Source: Moraxella sp. VT-16-12 (lineage in GTDB: Bacteria > Pseudomonadota > Gammaproteobacteria > Pseudomonadales > Moraxellaceae). Taken from it: a DNA stretch of 64,000 bases. Position 1 is the first letter of the stretch, and every line of letters starts with the position of its first letter. Below the pieces are notes generated by a model. It was not told the origin of the DNA, did no database searches, and saw nothing but the letters and a program-made list of their open reading frames with translations. The position numbers and the translations under genes are program-made. The stretch is from contig NZ_NKHK02000003.1 of assembly GCF_002224245.2 (NCBI RefSeq), positions 124,001-188,000 on the forward strand, written 5' to 3'. Of the stretch, positions 46,197 through 55,854 are shown in pieces.

Positions 46197-46651
46197 AATA
46201 TACACTTGTTCTCTAAAATGAGCGGTATTGTACCACCAAAAATACACTAACACAAACGCCAAAACCGCCTTTATGTCAGAGCAGCTGTATAAAATCGGTG
46301 TGTTTTATATGGTGTGAAAAGGCGTTTGTTGATGGCGATTATAGCATAAAAATATTTGATGGCTAGTGTATCAAATGGCTATTTTTATGAGCATTTGGCA
46401 TTATCAGGTAATATTTTGTAACATTTTCAGTGCCTTTGTGAGCACGACTTGACAAAAATATCAGATGAATGGTTGTAAGGTGTTGTTTGGTGCAATTGGT
46501 TTGAAGTAAATTTTAAGAAAAAAAGCAACTTATGTCTGCTAATTATACCTGCCAATATTCTGCCAAATGTCAAATCAAATGTGTGCTTTGCCAGTTATTT
46601 TGGCGACTAAATGATGAGATGTTAAAAAAGGGCGAATTTGCCCTTTTTGGT
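46197..46651. other. Intergenic region between hemF and the degS-like gene
   Basis: About 455 bp, AT-rich. It includes TTGACA at 46449 without a good -10 and a short cysteine-rich frame at 46532-46678 (48 codons, several CxxC-like pairs). That frame runs through the degS-side terminator and into degS antisense, so I do not call it a gene. No RNA structure was recognised. Confidence 0.45.
46625..46648 (-). terminator. Terminator of the degS-like gene
   Basis: Stem AAAAAGGGC / GCCCTTTTT with a 6-base loop, 4 bp after the minus-strand stop. Confidence 0.85.
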
Positions 46652-47968
46652 TTAGCGTCCTTGCAGATGACGAAGTAGCTCGTTGAGACGTTCAGACTCT
46701 TGGGGGGTGAGCTGTCTTTGGGTGGGGGCTTGGACGGTTTGCTGAGTGGGGCGTTCACCCACAGTAATGGACAGGGTTTGTTCTACACCGTCTCTTAAAA
46801 TCATGGTGTTTAAGGTGCTGTTGGGGGATTTTTTGGATACAATGCCAACTAAAGTATTTGGGTCGGTGGTCTGAACACCATCAATAGAGATGATGACATC
46901 ACCTGCTTTAATGCCAGCATTATCAGCAGGACCATTTGGCATGACGTTGGCAATGGTAACGCCGTTATGTTTGGTTAAATCGGTTGGGTTAATCGGTGTG
47001 GGAGCAAGACCGACACCTAGCCAACCACGACTGACTTTACCATGTGTAATTAAGCTGTTCATGACCTGCTCAACAATGCTGGTGGGAATGGCAAAACCAA
47101 TGCCCATAGAGCCACCAGAACGTGAATAAATGACTGTGTTAATGCCTACCAAAGCTCCGTTGGCATCTACCAAGGCACCGCCAGAGTTGCCGGGGTTGAT
47201 GGCGGCATCAGTTTGGATAAAATCTTCAAACGTGCTAATGCCAAGCCCAGCACGTCCTGTGGCAGAGATGATGCCTTGGGTAACGGTTTGACCCACGCCA
47301 AAGGGGTTGCCAATGGCAAGTGCCACATCGCCCACATTAATGGCATCTTTACGAAAGGCAAGGGGCGTCAGATTATCCAAAGCGATTTTTATCACTGCCA
47401 AATCACTGTCGGTATCACTGCCAACCACAGTTGCCTTGCTTTTTCTGCCATCTGCCAATGCCACGACAATCTCGTGAGCTCGCTCTATGACGTGGGCGTT
47501 GGTTACGATATAGCCATCTTCGGAAACAATCACCCCAGAGCCAAGACTGCTTGTTCCTTCACTGTGTTCTTGACCTTGCCCATAGTATTCAAAAAACTGC
47601 TGTAACACAGGGTCATGGGCGTAAATACTTGATGCTTTTTGGGTGGTGTAAATGTTTACCACCGACACAGATGCACGGCTCACCGCATCGTGATAGGAGT
47701 TGATGGGAGCAGGCGTGTCAGGGTTGATTTTTGGTTGGGTGTCTATGATGGGTTGCCATGTGTCAGTTTTGTCTATTTGTTGTGCAGGTTCTTGGGTGTT
47801 TTCGTTGGGTGGTGTGCGGACATGTAATTCTTGGGGTAGATAACTTTGTAATTCATCACCATTTTTTTTAGGGTCTTGGGCAACCCACGCCAACAGTCCT
47901 GCTAGGGCAAACACCATAATCCACGGCAGGATTTTTAACATACTGATACCATGTTCTGATTGTTTCAT
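46652..47968 (-). CDS. DegS-like membrane-anchored serine protease
   Basis: 438 residues. An N-terminal helix (LKILPWIMVFALAGLLAWVA) anchors it to the inner membrane. Trypsin-like catalytic triad: TNAHV, DSDLAVIK and INPGNSGGALVD. One PDZ domain follows (KAGDVIISIDGVQTTDPNTL), so it resembles DegS more than DegP/DegQ with two PDZ domains. There is a long polar linker after the anchor and a C-terminal Gln-rich tail, so it is longer than E. coli DegS. It may sense envelope stress; no rseA/rpoE genes are in the window. Confidence 0.88.
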   Translation of the reverse strand: MKQSEHGISMLKILPWIMVFALAGLLAWVAQDPKKNGDELQSYLPQELHVRTPPNENTQEPAQQIDKTDTWQPIIDTQPKINPDTPAPINSYHDAVSRASVSVVNIYTTQKASSIYAHDPVLQQFFEYYGQGQEHSEGTSSLGSGVIVSEDGYIVTNAHVIERAHEIVVALADGRKSKATVVGSDTDSDLAVIKIALDNLTPLAFRKDAINVGDVALAIGNPFGVGQTVTQGIISATGRAGLGISTFEDFIQTDAAINPGNSGGALVDANGALVGINTVIYSRSGGSMGIGFAIPTSIVEQVMNSLITHGKVSRGWLGVGLAPTPINPTDLTKHNGVTIANVMPNGPADNAGIKAGDVIISIDGVQTTDPNTLVGIVSKKSPNSTLNTMILRDGVEQTLSITVGERPTQQTVQAPTQRQLTPQESERLNELLRHLQGR

Positions 47969-48167
47969 TGAGATTTCCTAAAAGTTAATGGCGTATTATA
48001 GCAGGCTTTGGTGGTAACAAATTTACTAAATCAGTGAGTTTTTTTAGCAAAATTTTAACTAAATTTACCCAATTATTACAGTAGAAATTTGTGAATGTTT
48101 TATTTGCCATGAACTAATAAAGTGGTCATCATGCTCATGATAACACGCCTTATTTTTACAAGTTGAT

Positions 48168-49313
48168 TTAAATTAAAATCAGCCAATGTTCATTTAGCCA
48201 AGTGGCAGCACTCATCAACAAGTCATCAGTCAAATCATCAAACAAAATTGCATCATTATTGGTAAAGCGTGTGATGAGTAAACGCTCATCATCAGTAAAG
48301 TACACGTTTTCACCATTGATGTACCAGTTGTCATCTTGCAAAACAAAACGACTGGCAGGATTTATCATCAAGCATTCACCATTTTGTAGGCGTTCGCTTA
48401 GCTCATCAGAACTAAGCTCATCTTCAAAAGCAATCATCTCATATTGGCGTTTGCTGACCAGCTCGCTGATGGCTTGGGTGATGATGGTGTTGCCTTTATC
48501 AGAGTTGAGTAAGTCAATCAGCTTATTTTTGATTGCCAAAATGCTCTCATGGCTAAGCTCATAGGCATTGGTTTGTAGGGCTTGGGGCAGAGTCAATGGC
48601 GAAAATAGCGACTGCTCACCTGTGGCAACGTCCGCCACTTCATCTAAAATCTGCACCATATTGGGACGACGAAAACCAAAAGAAAAGGTCAAACAGTCAT
48701 TTTGAGCAATACCATGATGACTAAGGCGTGGTGGCACATAAAGCACGTCGCCTGCTTCTAGCACTTCATCAAAAATCAGCTCGCCCATATCATCAAGCAA
48801 GCGAATGGGCTGACCTTCCACAAATGGCGTGTTTTCATCGCACATTTTGCCCAGTTGCCAGCGTCTTTGCCCATAACCTTGTGCCAAAAACACGTCATAT
48901 TCATCATAATGAGCCCCCACCGAGCCACCCACAGGAGCAACCGACACCATGATGTCATCTTGTTGCCATTTAGGGATAAAATCAAAGGCTTGCCATAATT
49001 CCCCCAGCTCTGGCGACCATGCTTCTAGGTTTTGTACCAAAATCGTCCAAAGTTTTGGCGTGTTTTGCAGGTCATGTTCACTAAGCGGTGAGTTTTTAAG
49101 TGTCCACTCATTAGGATTACCATCTTTTTGGGTGATGAGCCGAGCTGATACCCCTTCTTGTACTGCCAAATCTAGCACGTCTGTTGGCTCAAACATACCC
49201 ACCAATGCAGGCAAACCTTGTTTAATTAAAAGTGGTTTTTTTTGCCAATATTCTGCCAAAAAAATCTGCGGCGTGATGTCATTGGGCAAACAAAAAGGGA
49301 GTTTATCGTTCAT
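48168..49313 (-). CDS. roxA: Ribosomal protein uL16 arginine hydroxylase, JmjC-type
   Basis: 381 residues of the RoxA/YcfD family. The 2-oxoglutarate/Fe(II) site is HYDEYDVFLAQGYGQRRWQLG (HxD) with the later histidine in YVPPRLSHHG. N-terminal DITPQIFLAEYWQKKPLLIKQ is typical of the JmjC_2 group. It hydroxylates an arginine of ribosomal protein L16. The C-terminal winged-helix-like region is present. Divergent from prmB, another ribosomal-protein modification enzyme. Confidence 0.9.
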   Translation of the reverse strand: MNDKLPFCLPNDITPQIFLAEYWQKKPLLIKQGLPALVGMFEPTDVLDLAVQEGVSARLITQKDGNPNEWTLKNSPLSEHDLQNTPKLWTILVQNLEAWSPELGELWQAFDFIPKWQQDDIMVSVAPVGGSVGAHYDEYDVFLAQGYGQRRWQLGKMCDENTPFVEGQPIRLLDDMGELIFDEVLEAGDVLYVPPRLSHHGIAQNDCLTFSFGFRRPNMVQILDEVADVATGEQSLFSPLTLPQALQTNAYELSHESILAIKNKLIDLLNSDKGNTIITQAISELVSKRQYEMIAFEDELSSDELSERLQNGECLMINPASRFVLQDDNWYINGENVYFTDDERLLITRFTNNDAILFDDLTDDLLMSAATWLNEHWLILI

Positions 49314-49474
49314 AATATGCTCTTATTTGGGTTCAAACTGCACTATTATAGCAATATTCTGTCTTAAAAACATTTTTGCTGATGAAATTAACTGATGGGG
49401 TTTAAAAATTGGTTTAAAAATTGGATATTTTTCTTTATAATGGGAGTTTTATTTTGTGTCATTTAGAGAATATC

Positions 49475-50566
49475 ATGTCAGATACGCACCAGTTTAGCGA
49501 TGAGTTTCAAGACGAGTGTTTAGAAGATGGTAAATTAAGTCAATCGCAGATGAATGAGCTGTACGCTGAGCTTGACGAAGCAGGACAAAATTTACGCACC
49601 ATTCGTGATTTTATCCGTTTTTGTGTCAGCAAACTGCGTCAATATGATGTGGTGGTTGCCCAAGGTACCACGGACGAGTTTGCCGAAGCGGCAGCGATTG
49701 TGCTACATACCTTATCCTTAGATTGGTCAGCAGATGAGCAAATTTTGGATTGTCGTTTGACTGATGGTGAAAAACAGGCAGTTTTGACCTTGTTATCAGA
49801 ACGTATCATTCAGCGTAAGCCTTTGAGTTATTTGATAAATTTGGCATATTTTTGCAACATGCCTTTTTACGTGGATGAGCGAGTACTCATTCCACGTTCA
49901 CCGATAGCTGAGCTGATTAACCAAAAATTTTATCCTTATTTTGATGTGGACGACAGCAAAAAGAGCGAATTTTTTGTTCATGGTTTGCCAGAGATGCAAC
50001 TGTCGCCCCCTGAGCGGATTTTGGATTTGTGTACTGGCTCAGGCTGTATCGCCATTGCGTTGGCGGCACAGTTTTTAGATGCCAATGTTGATGCCATTGA
50101 TATTGATAAAGATGCCCTAGAAGTGGCATGGACCAATGTGGAACATCATGAGCTTGCCCATCAGGTCAATTTATTACAAAGTGATTTGTTTGAAAAATTA
50201 CCTGCTGAAAATCAGTACGAGCTGATTGTTACCAATCCGCCTTATGTGGATGCAGCGATTATGGCGGAGTTGCCCCCTGAGTTTTTGCATGAGCCAGAGC
50301 ATGCCTTGGCCGCAGGACAAGATGGGCTGGATTTGGTACATCAGATTTTGTATCACGCTCCTGATTATCTGACCCGTGATGGACTTTTGGTATGTGAAGT
50401 GGGCGAGAGCGAATGGGCGCTTCGTCAAGCCTATCCACAGATACAGTTTGACTGGCTGAATTTTGAAAAGGGCGGCAGTGGTGTGTTTGCCATGACTTGT
50501 GATGAGCTTTTGGAGTATCGAGATGAGTTTAAAAAACAAGTGGTGCGGGTAAAAGGTGAGTTATGA
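49475..50566 (+). CDS. prmB: Ribosomal protein L3 glutamine N5-methyltransferase
   Basis: 363 residues from ATG 49475; a TTG-initiated frame from 49421 adds 18 residues. SAM-binding core ILDLCTGSGCIAIALAA and the catalytic IVTNPPYVDA (NPPY) near residue 250 are diagnostic of HemK-type enzymes. GGSGVFAMTCDELLEYRDEF at the end fits PrmB. It methylates Gln of ribosomal protein L3. The stop overlaps the start of the next gene (ATGA). Confidence 0.93.
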   Translation: MSDTHQFSDEFQDECLEDGKLSQSQMNELYAELDEAGQNLRTIRDFIRFCVSKLRQYDVVVAQGTTDEFAEAAAIVLHTLSLDWSADEQILDCRLTDGEKQAVLTLLSERIIQRKPLSYLINLAYFCNMPFYVDERVLIPRSPIAELINQKFYPYFDVDDSKKSEFFVHGLPEMQLSPPERILDLCTGSGCIAIALAAQFLDANVDAIDIDKDALEVAWTNVEHHELAHQVNLLQSDLFEKLPAENQYELIVTNPPYVDAAIMAELPPEFLHEPEHALAAGQDGLDLVHQILYHAPDYLTRDGLLVCEVGESEWALRQAYPQIQFDWLNFEKGGSGVFAMTCDELLEYRDEFKKQVVRVKGEL

Positions 50567-50973
50567 TAGAAATGGCTTCTATCAAAATTGGCACCATTTT
50601 TACCAATGCTGAGTTGATGGAAAAGTTTGGTGTCTCTAATTCTGGCGGTATGCGGCGTAGCCTTAAAAACAATCTGCTGATTTTAATTCATAAAAAAGAC
50701 AGTGTTTATCAAGACCGTTGGCAAGATGATAAGCTACTTTATACGGGTATGGGCTTGAAGGGCGACCAAGACATTGATTTTGGCCAAAACAAAACTTTGG
50801 CACAATCAAGGACCAATGGTGTTACCGTACTCTTATTTAACAATCCTAAATCAAACGTTTATGAATATGAAGGTGAAGTGGTGCTTGCAGGCACGCCTTT
50901 TTATGAAAAACAGCACGATGAAGGCAGTCAAGTACGTCAAGTGGTGATGTTTCCATTGGCATTTAAATCATAA
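50563..50973 (+). CDS. Stand-alone SRA-like domain protein (McrA-type modified-base reader fold)
   Basis: 136 residues. The pattern FGVSNSGGMRRSLKNNLLILI, then LLYTGMGLKGDQDIDFGQNKTLA, VLLFNN and YEGEVVLAGTPFYEKQ, then VVMFPLAF matches, as I remember it, the SRA-like domain of ScoMcrA-type HNH restriction endonucleases, which bind modified DNA. There the domain precedes an HNH nuclease; here nothing follows it. The ATG overlaps the prmB stop and AAAGGTGAG lies upstream, so it is translated from the prmB operon. aroC begins 9 bp later. It could be a domesticated reader or a remnant. No frame damage is seen. Confidence 0.6.
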   Translation: MIEMASIKIGTIFTNAELMEKFGVSNSGGMRRSLKNNLLILIHKKDSVYQDRWQDDKLLYTGMGLKGDQDIDFGQNKTLAQSRTNGVTVLLFNNPKSNVYEYEGEVVLAGTPFYEKQHDEGSQVRQVVMFPLAFKS

Positions 50974-50982
50974 AGGACAATC

Positions 50983-52071
50983 ATGGCAGGCAATACAATA
51001 GGACAACTGTTTAAAGTAACCACCTGTGGCGAATCGCATGGTGTGGGGTTGATGGCGATTGTGGATGGTGTGCCACCCAATCTGCCACTTTGTGAAGCGG
51101 ATTTGCAAATTGAACTTGACAGACGCAAACCCGGCACGTCTAAATTTGCTACCCAACGCCGTGAAGATGATGTGGTGGAGATTATCTCTGGGGTGTTTGA
51201 AGGGCGAACCACAGGCACACCCATCGGGCTACTCATTCGCAATACCGACCAAAAATCCAAAGATTACGGCAACATCGCCAGCACCTTTCGCCCCAATCAC
51301 GCCGATTATACTTATACCATGAAATATGGCTTTCGCGATTATCGGGGCGGTGGGCGTTCTTCTGCTCGTGAAACTGCCATGCGTGTGGCGGCAGGGGCGA
51401 TTGCCAAAAAGTATTTAAAAGAGCGGCTCGGTATCGTCATTCGTGGTCATGTAACGCAAATCGGCAATGAAAAGGCGGAAAAATTAGATTGGGAGCTGGT
51501 CAATCAAAATCCGTTTTTTTGTGGTGATGAAAACGCCATACTCCGTTTTGAAAAACTCATCACCTCTTTACGAGAGCAAGGCACCAGTTGTGGGGCGAAG
51601 CTCGAGATTTTTGCTGAAAATGTGCCAGTGGGTTTGGGCGAGCCAGTATTTGATAGGCTAGATGCTGATATTGCTCATGCAATGATGAGTATCAATGCCG
51701 TCAAGGCGGTGGAGATTGGGGATGGTTTTGCCGTGGCGGAGCAGTTTGGTCATGAAGCACAGGACGAGCTGACCCCTGATGGTTTTTTGGCAAATCATGC
51801 AGGCGGGATTTTGGGTGGGATTAGTAGCGGTCAAACCATTCGTGTGGCAATCGCCCTAAAACCAACCGCCAGTATCACCACCAAAGGCAAGACCATTAAC
51901 CTACAAGGTGAGCCTGTGGAGGTCATCACCAAAGGTCGCCATGACCCTTGTGTGGGTGTGCGAGCCACGCCGATTGCTGAGGCCATGCTAGCAATTGTCC
52001 TACTTGACCATTATTTGCGTCATCGTGCCCAAAACGCTGATGTGGTGCAGCCTTTGATGCCAATTAAATAG
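50983..52071 (+). CDS. aroC: Chorismate synthase
   Basis: 362 residues. Diagnostic motifs: [21 protein letters not shown] at the N-terminus, [29 protein letters not shown], and [25 protein letters not shown] around residues 125-150. FMN-dependent last shared step of aromatic amino-acid synthesis. AAAGGA 5 bp upstream of the ATG. It follows the SRA-like gene closely. Confidence 0.98.
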   Translation: MAGNTIGQLFKVTTCGESHGVGLMAIVDGVPPNLPLCEADLQIELDRRKPGTSKFATQRREDDVVEIISGVFEGRTTGTPIGLLIRNTDQKSKDYGNIASTFRPNHADYTYTMKYGFRDYRGGGRSSARETAMRVAAGAIAKKYLKERLGIVIRGHVTQIGNEKAEKLDWELVNQNPFFCGDENAILRFEKLITSLREQGTSCGAKLEIFAENVPVGLGEPVFDRLDADIAHAMMSINAVKAVEIGDGFAVAEQFGHEAQDELTPDGFLANHAGGILGGISSGQTIRVAIALKPTASITTKGKTINLQGEPVEVITKGRHDPCVGVRATPIAEAMLAIVLLDHYLRHRAQNADVVQPLMPIK

Positions 52072-52079
52072 GTGAGCTG

Positions 52080-52487
52080 ATGAAAATTAAGTCATTCTTT
52101 GTTGTGTCTTTACTGATTTTAACTGCTTGCAACGACCCAAACATTCAGCAAACCGCCAAAAATCTTGGTGTAGAAAACATCACTGACATTGGTGTCAATA
52201 TGTTTGCTAATGCAGTACAAACCGAGTGTGAAAATCAATTACAAAACAATGAAGCCTTTGCCAATTTGGTACTGACAGAAGGGCAAAAAGTAAATTTGTG
52301 TGGCTGTACGGCTGATGAATTAAAGGCAAATTTAAGCCAAGATAAATTATCAAGCTTTCTTAAAGAAGGCAGCATAGACACCAAAGCCATTAGTGGTGTG
52401 GTAACAGGTGCGATGGCAACGTGCACCACAAGACAACCAAACATTGCCACAATGTCAAGCGAAAACCAAGACAAGAGCAAACCATGA
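52080..52487 (+). CDS. Hypothetical lipoprotein, paralogue of 52978-53334
   Basis: 135 residues. Signal peptide with lipobox (LLILTAC) gives a lipid-anchored protein. It contains VCGC-like spacing: LCGCTADELKANL. The pattern (Cys ~ VNMFANAVQTECENQL, later QKVNLCGCTADE, then a final Cys) repeats in the gene at 52978, so the two are paralogues. Family unknown. It overlaps ybaK by 4 bp (ATGA). Confidence 0.75.
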   Translation: MKIKSFFVVSLLILTACNDPNIQQTAKNLGVENITDIGVNMFANAVQTECENQLQNNEAFANLVLTEGQKVNLCGCTADELKANLSQDKLSSFLKEGSIDTKAISGVVTGAMATCTTRQPNIATMSSENQDKSKP

Positions 52488-52951
52488 CCCCTGCCATTCG
52501 CCTGCTAAAACAGCAAAACATTGCCCATAGTGTTCATGAGTATGAACATGACCCCAATAACACCAATTTTGGGTTGGAAGCGTGTGAGAAGCTAGGCTTA
52601 TCTGCTGATGAAGTGTTTAAAACTTTACTGACTACTGATGGTAAACAGTGCTTTGTAGCGATTTTGCCAGTACAAAACACACTTAATCTAAAAAAGATGG
52701 CAACTGCCGTGAATGTGAAAAAATTGGTGATGGCAAATCCTGCCGATGCTGAGCGTATCACAGGCTATATTGTGGGTGGCATTAGCCCCATTGCTCAAAA
52801 AAAGCGTTTAAAGACGGTCATTGATGAACGTGCCAAACAACTTGATACCATGTATGTCAGTGGCGGTCGGCGTGGGCTAGATATCGCAATCGCTCCTGAT
52901 GATTTGGCTAAGGTCTTGTCAGCGGAGTTTGTCGGTATTGTAGATGAGTAG
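52484..52951 (+). CDS. ybaK: Cys-tRNA(Pro) deacylase, YbaK/EbsC family
   Basis: 155 residues from the ATG at 52484, which overlaps the preceding stop. Motifs EVFKTLLTTDGKQCFVAILPVQNTLNLKKMATA and GYIVGGISPIAQKKRLKTVIDE are typical of YbaK, which hydrolyses mischarged Cys-tRNA(Pro). A frame starting at 52421 extends upstream but lies inside the lipoprotein gene. It is inserted between the two lipoprotein paralogues. Confidence 0.92.
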   Translation: MTPAIRLLKQQNIAHSVHEYEHDPNNTNFGLEACEKLGLSADEVFKTLLTTDGKQCFVAILPVQNTLNLKKMATAVNVKKLVMANPADAERITGYIVGGISPIAQKKRLKTVIDERAKQLDTMYVSGGRRGLDIAIAPDDLAKVLSAEFVGIVDE

Positions 52952-52977
52952 TATTTAATCAAAATCTGGGATATTTT

Positions 52978-53334
52978 ATGCAAAAATTAGCAACAATGGC
53001 ATTGATGACGTCTTTGTTTTTAACGGGTTGTGCCAGTACAGATGGTAATTTTTTGGGCGATGTCAGCACACAGTTATTTACCGAAGCGGTGGATAAAAAA
53101 TGTCGCAGTGAACTTAATGACAACAAAACTTATCAAATGGTGGCGTTGTTGATGAGTGATGTTCAAAAAAATAAACTGGAAGATAAAGTGTGTGGCTGTG
53201 TGGCAGATGAAGCGATAAAAAGTGTCAGCATGAATGAAATTGGTCAGGCGGTCATTGACAGTTCAGCACGTCCACGGATTGTTACTAAGGCGGTTACGCA
53301 AACACTAAGTGCTTGTGTGCAAAAGCTTATTTAA
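52978..53334 (+). CDS. Hypothetical lipoprotein, paralogue of 52080-52487
   Basis: 118 residues. Signal peptide and lipobox LTGC; probable lipoprotein. The conserved segment LFTEAVDKKCRSEL and KVCGCVADEAIKSV mirror the earlier gene. The shared pair of cysteines (C x C around VCGC and the final SAC) suggests a disulphide-bonded small periplasmic domain. Its stop is 5 bp from the stop of the convergent ypjD gene. Confidence 0.75.
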   Translation: MQKLATMALMTSLFLTGCASTDGNFLGDVSTQLFTEAVDKKCRSELNDNKTYQMVALLMSDVQKNKLEDKVCGCVADEAIKSVSMNEIGQAVIDSSARPRIVTKAVTQTLSACVQKLI

Positions 53335-53339
53335 TTGGC

Positions 53340-54134
53340 TTAGGATAATATTAATTCCATTACAGTTTTTGAGCCTAAAAACCCCATCGCAAGCAGGATA
53401 AAACCATAAATGGTAAAGTTGGCGGCACGATTCCCCCGCCAGCCTTGTTTATAATGCCCAATGATAAACACGCCGAATACCAACCAAGATAATGCACTAA
53501 AAAACAGCTTGTGAGCGATGTGTTGTTCTAGGACATTATAAGTTGCCATCAGTCCCAAACCAAGTGCCAGACTAAGTAGCACAAAACCCATCAAAATCAT
53601 ATCAAACAATAAACTTTCCATGCTTTGTAAGTTTGGTAATTTACTCACCCAAAAACGCTGACGAGTTTTGCGTTTAAGCTCTCGGATTTGCAGTTTCAAT
53701 AAAACCGCTTGTACAAACGCCATCAGCAACACGCAATACGCCCCAAAAGACAGTAAAATATGGCTTTGTAAGCCCAAATTCATGTTGGTGAGTGGTTGGT
53801 AGGGGGCTTGTCCAAATTGTCCAAAACTCATGCCAATGATGGCGGTTGGCACAGCAAGTACGCCCAAGCTTAAAATCGGACGATACAAACTAAACAGCAC
53901 AAAAAATATCGCACAAAATATCCCTGTCAAACTTAGGGCGTTAAAAATATTAAAATTTAACCCATAAAGCGTGATGATTTGGGGTGTTAAGACCATACCA
54001 TGCAAGATGATGGCGAGTGTCAGCATGGTAAGTGTGGGGGCTTTTTTGATGGATTTTTCTTTGAGCAAAGCATGATACAGATGTAAACCTACCCCTGCAT
54101 AAATCAGTATGCTACATAAATATAAGACAAACAC
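53340..54134 (-). CDS. YpjD-like inner-membrane protein (cytochrome c assembly family)
   Basis: 264 residues from a GTG at 54134, chosen because AAAGGGG lies 5 bp upstream and the N-terminus then aligns with E. coli YpjD as I recall it; TTG at 54155 is the alternative. About eight hydrophobic helices and the family segments LGLQSHILLSFGAYCVLL, QSMESLLFDMI and LSWLVFGVFIIGHYKQGWRG. This is the CcmC/CcsA superfamily; function not established. Divergent from ffh, its usual neighbour in gammaproteobacteria. Confidence 0.83.
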   Translation of the reverse strand: MFVLYLCSILIYAGVGLHLYHALLKEKSIKKAPTLTMLTLAIILHGMVLTPQIITLYGLNFNIFNALSLTGIFCAIFFVLFSLYRPILSLGVLAVPTAIIGMSFGQFGQAPYQPLTNMNLGLQSHILLSFGAYCVLLMAFVQAVLLKLQIRELKRKTRQRFWVSKLPNLQSMESLLFDMILMGFVLLSLALGLGLMATYNVLEQHIAHKLFFSALSWLVFGVFIIGHYKQGWRGNRAANFTIYGFILLAMGFLGSKTVMELILS

Positions 54135-54277
54135 AAAAGCCCCTTTGTTGGTCAAATTGGTACAAAAAATGCAACCATAAGGTAAATAAAGCAGACAATA
54201 ATATGCGATAATAATAGCATAATTTTTAAAATTAGCATAAAATAACCCAAATTTTTATCAATGATTTTGGAAGACTC

Positions 54278-55837
54278 ATGTTTGATACCTTAACTGAACG
54301 CCTATCAGGTACGTTGCACAAACTGTCAGGTCAAGCAACATTGACCGAAGATAACATCAAAGATACTTTGCGTGAAGTGCGTATGGCACTTTTGGAAGCT
54401 GACGTGGCATTGGGTGTGGCTCGTGATTTTGTGGCTCGTGTCAAAGAGCAGGCACTTGGTCAAGAAGTGCTAAAAGAGCTTGCCCCTGGTCAGGCTTTTG
54501 TTAAAATTGTTTATGATGAACTCACGGAGATGATGGGTTCGGCAAACCAAGCCTTAGAAATGACAGGTAAGCCACCCGTGGTCTATTTGCTGGCAGGTTT
54601 GCAAGGGGCGGGTAAAACCACCACTGCTGGTAAGCTTGCCAAATTTTTACAAGAAAAACAAAAGAAAAAAGTCATGCTTGTCTCAGCAGACGTGTACCGA
54701 CCTGCTGCCATCAATCAACTTGAATTTGTGGCAAATCAAGTCGGAGCGATGTTTGTGCCATCTAGCATCAGTGAAAACCCCATTGACATTGCCAAACGTG
54801 CCATTGAAGAAGCTAAAATCAAATTTGCCGACATTCTTATCATTGATACCGCAGGTCGCCTTGCCATTGATGAAGAGATGATGACAGAGATTAAGCAGCT
54901 CACAGAAGCGGTTGCTCCTACTGAGACTTTGTTTGTGGTGGACAGCATGACAGGTCAGGACGCTGCCAATACTGCCAAAGCGTTTAATGATGCTTTACCT
55001 TTGACGGGTGTGATTTTGACCAAAACTGATGGCGATGCTCGGGGTGGGGCGGCATTATCGGTGCGAGCCATTACAGGTAAACCGATTAAGTTTTTGGGGC
55101 GTGGTGAAAAGCTAGAAGCTCTTGAGATGTTCCACCCTGAACGTATTGCTCAGCGAATTTTGGGCATGGGTGATGTGCTAAGTTTGGTGGAAGAGGTTGA
55201 AAATAAAATTGACCGTGAACAAGCCGAACGCATGGCAAAAAAAATCCAAAAGGGCGGTGAGTTTGATTTAGATGATTTATTAAATCAATTTCAACAAATG
55301 AAAAACATGGGGGGCATGGCAGGATTTTTGGATAAAATGCCGGGCATGAGTGGAGCCAATATCCAAGACGCCTTAGCACAAGCCAAACCAGAGGAGCGTG
55401 TCAAAGAGATGGAGGCACTGATTCACTCCATGACACCTTTTGAACGTCAAAACCCTGATAAAATCACACCTAGCCGTAAACGCCGTATCGCAGCTGGTTC
55501 AGGCAAGCAAATTCAAGATGTCAATGCTTTGTTAAAACAACACAAACAGATGGCAAAAATGATGAAAATGATAAGCCGTCCTGACGGTATTGCCAAGATG
55601 ATGAAAGCAGTACAAGGTTTGACTAAGGGCATGTCAGGCGGTGGTGGACCGTTGTTTGGCGGCAACAATCAGCATGGCAAGCAGGATTTTGCAAAAATGG
55701 CAAATGACATACATGCCATGGGGCTGGACCCAAGTAGCATTAATCTGAACATGAGCGAAGATGAAATTCGCAAAAAGATGAATGAGCTGCAAAACGCCAA
55801 TCATGCGATGGGCGGTAAGTTTAAAAAGCGTTTTTAA
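54278..55837 (+). CDS. ffh: Signal recognition particle protein Ffh
   Basis: 519 residues. The N-domain precedes the GTPase domain with GLQGAGKTTTAGKLAKFL, DTAGRL and TKTDGDARGGAALS. The methionine-rich M domain contains PGMSG and MTPFERQNPDKITPSRKRRIAAGSG, then MMKMISRPDGIAKMMKAVQG. The last about 60 residues (GGGGPLFGGNNQ to FKKRF) are an extension; the protein is longer than E. coli Ffh (about 450). It targets membrane proteins with 4.5S RNA, whose gene is not in the window. GGAAGA ribosome-binding site. Confidence 0.97.
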   Translation: MFDTLTERLSGTLHKLSGQATLTEDNIKDTLREVRMALLEADVALGVARDFVARVKEQALGQEVLKELAPGQAFVKIVYDELTEMMGSANQALEMTGKPPVVYLLAGLQGAGKTTTAGKLAKFLQEKQKKKVMLVSADVYRPAAINQLEFVANQVGAMFVPSSISENPIDIAKRAIEEAKIKFADILIIDTAGRLAIDEEMMTEIKQLTEAVAPTETLFVVDSMTGQDAANTAKAFNDALPLTGVILTKTDGDARGGAALSVRAITGKPIKFLGRGEKLEALEMFHPERIAQRILGMGDVLSLVEEVENKIDREQAERMAKKIQKGGEFDLDDLLNQFQQMKNMGGMAGFLDKMPGMSGANIQDALAQAKPEERVKEMEALIHSMTPFERQNPDKITPSRKRRIAAGSGKQIQDVNALLKQHKQMAKMMKMISRPDGIAKMMKAVQGLTKGMSGGGGPLFGGNNQHGKQDFAKMANDIHAMGLDPSSINLNMSEDEIRKKMNELQNANHAMGGKFKKRF

Positions 55838-55854
55838 TGACATTTTGGTAGATG

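Noticed and set aside
46532-46678. 48-codon cysteine-rich frame with CxxC-like pairs
   Set aside because: It runs through the terminator of the degS-like gene and into its 3' end antisense, with only a weak ribosome-binding site.
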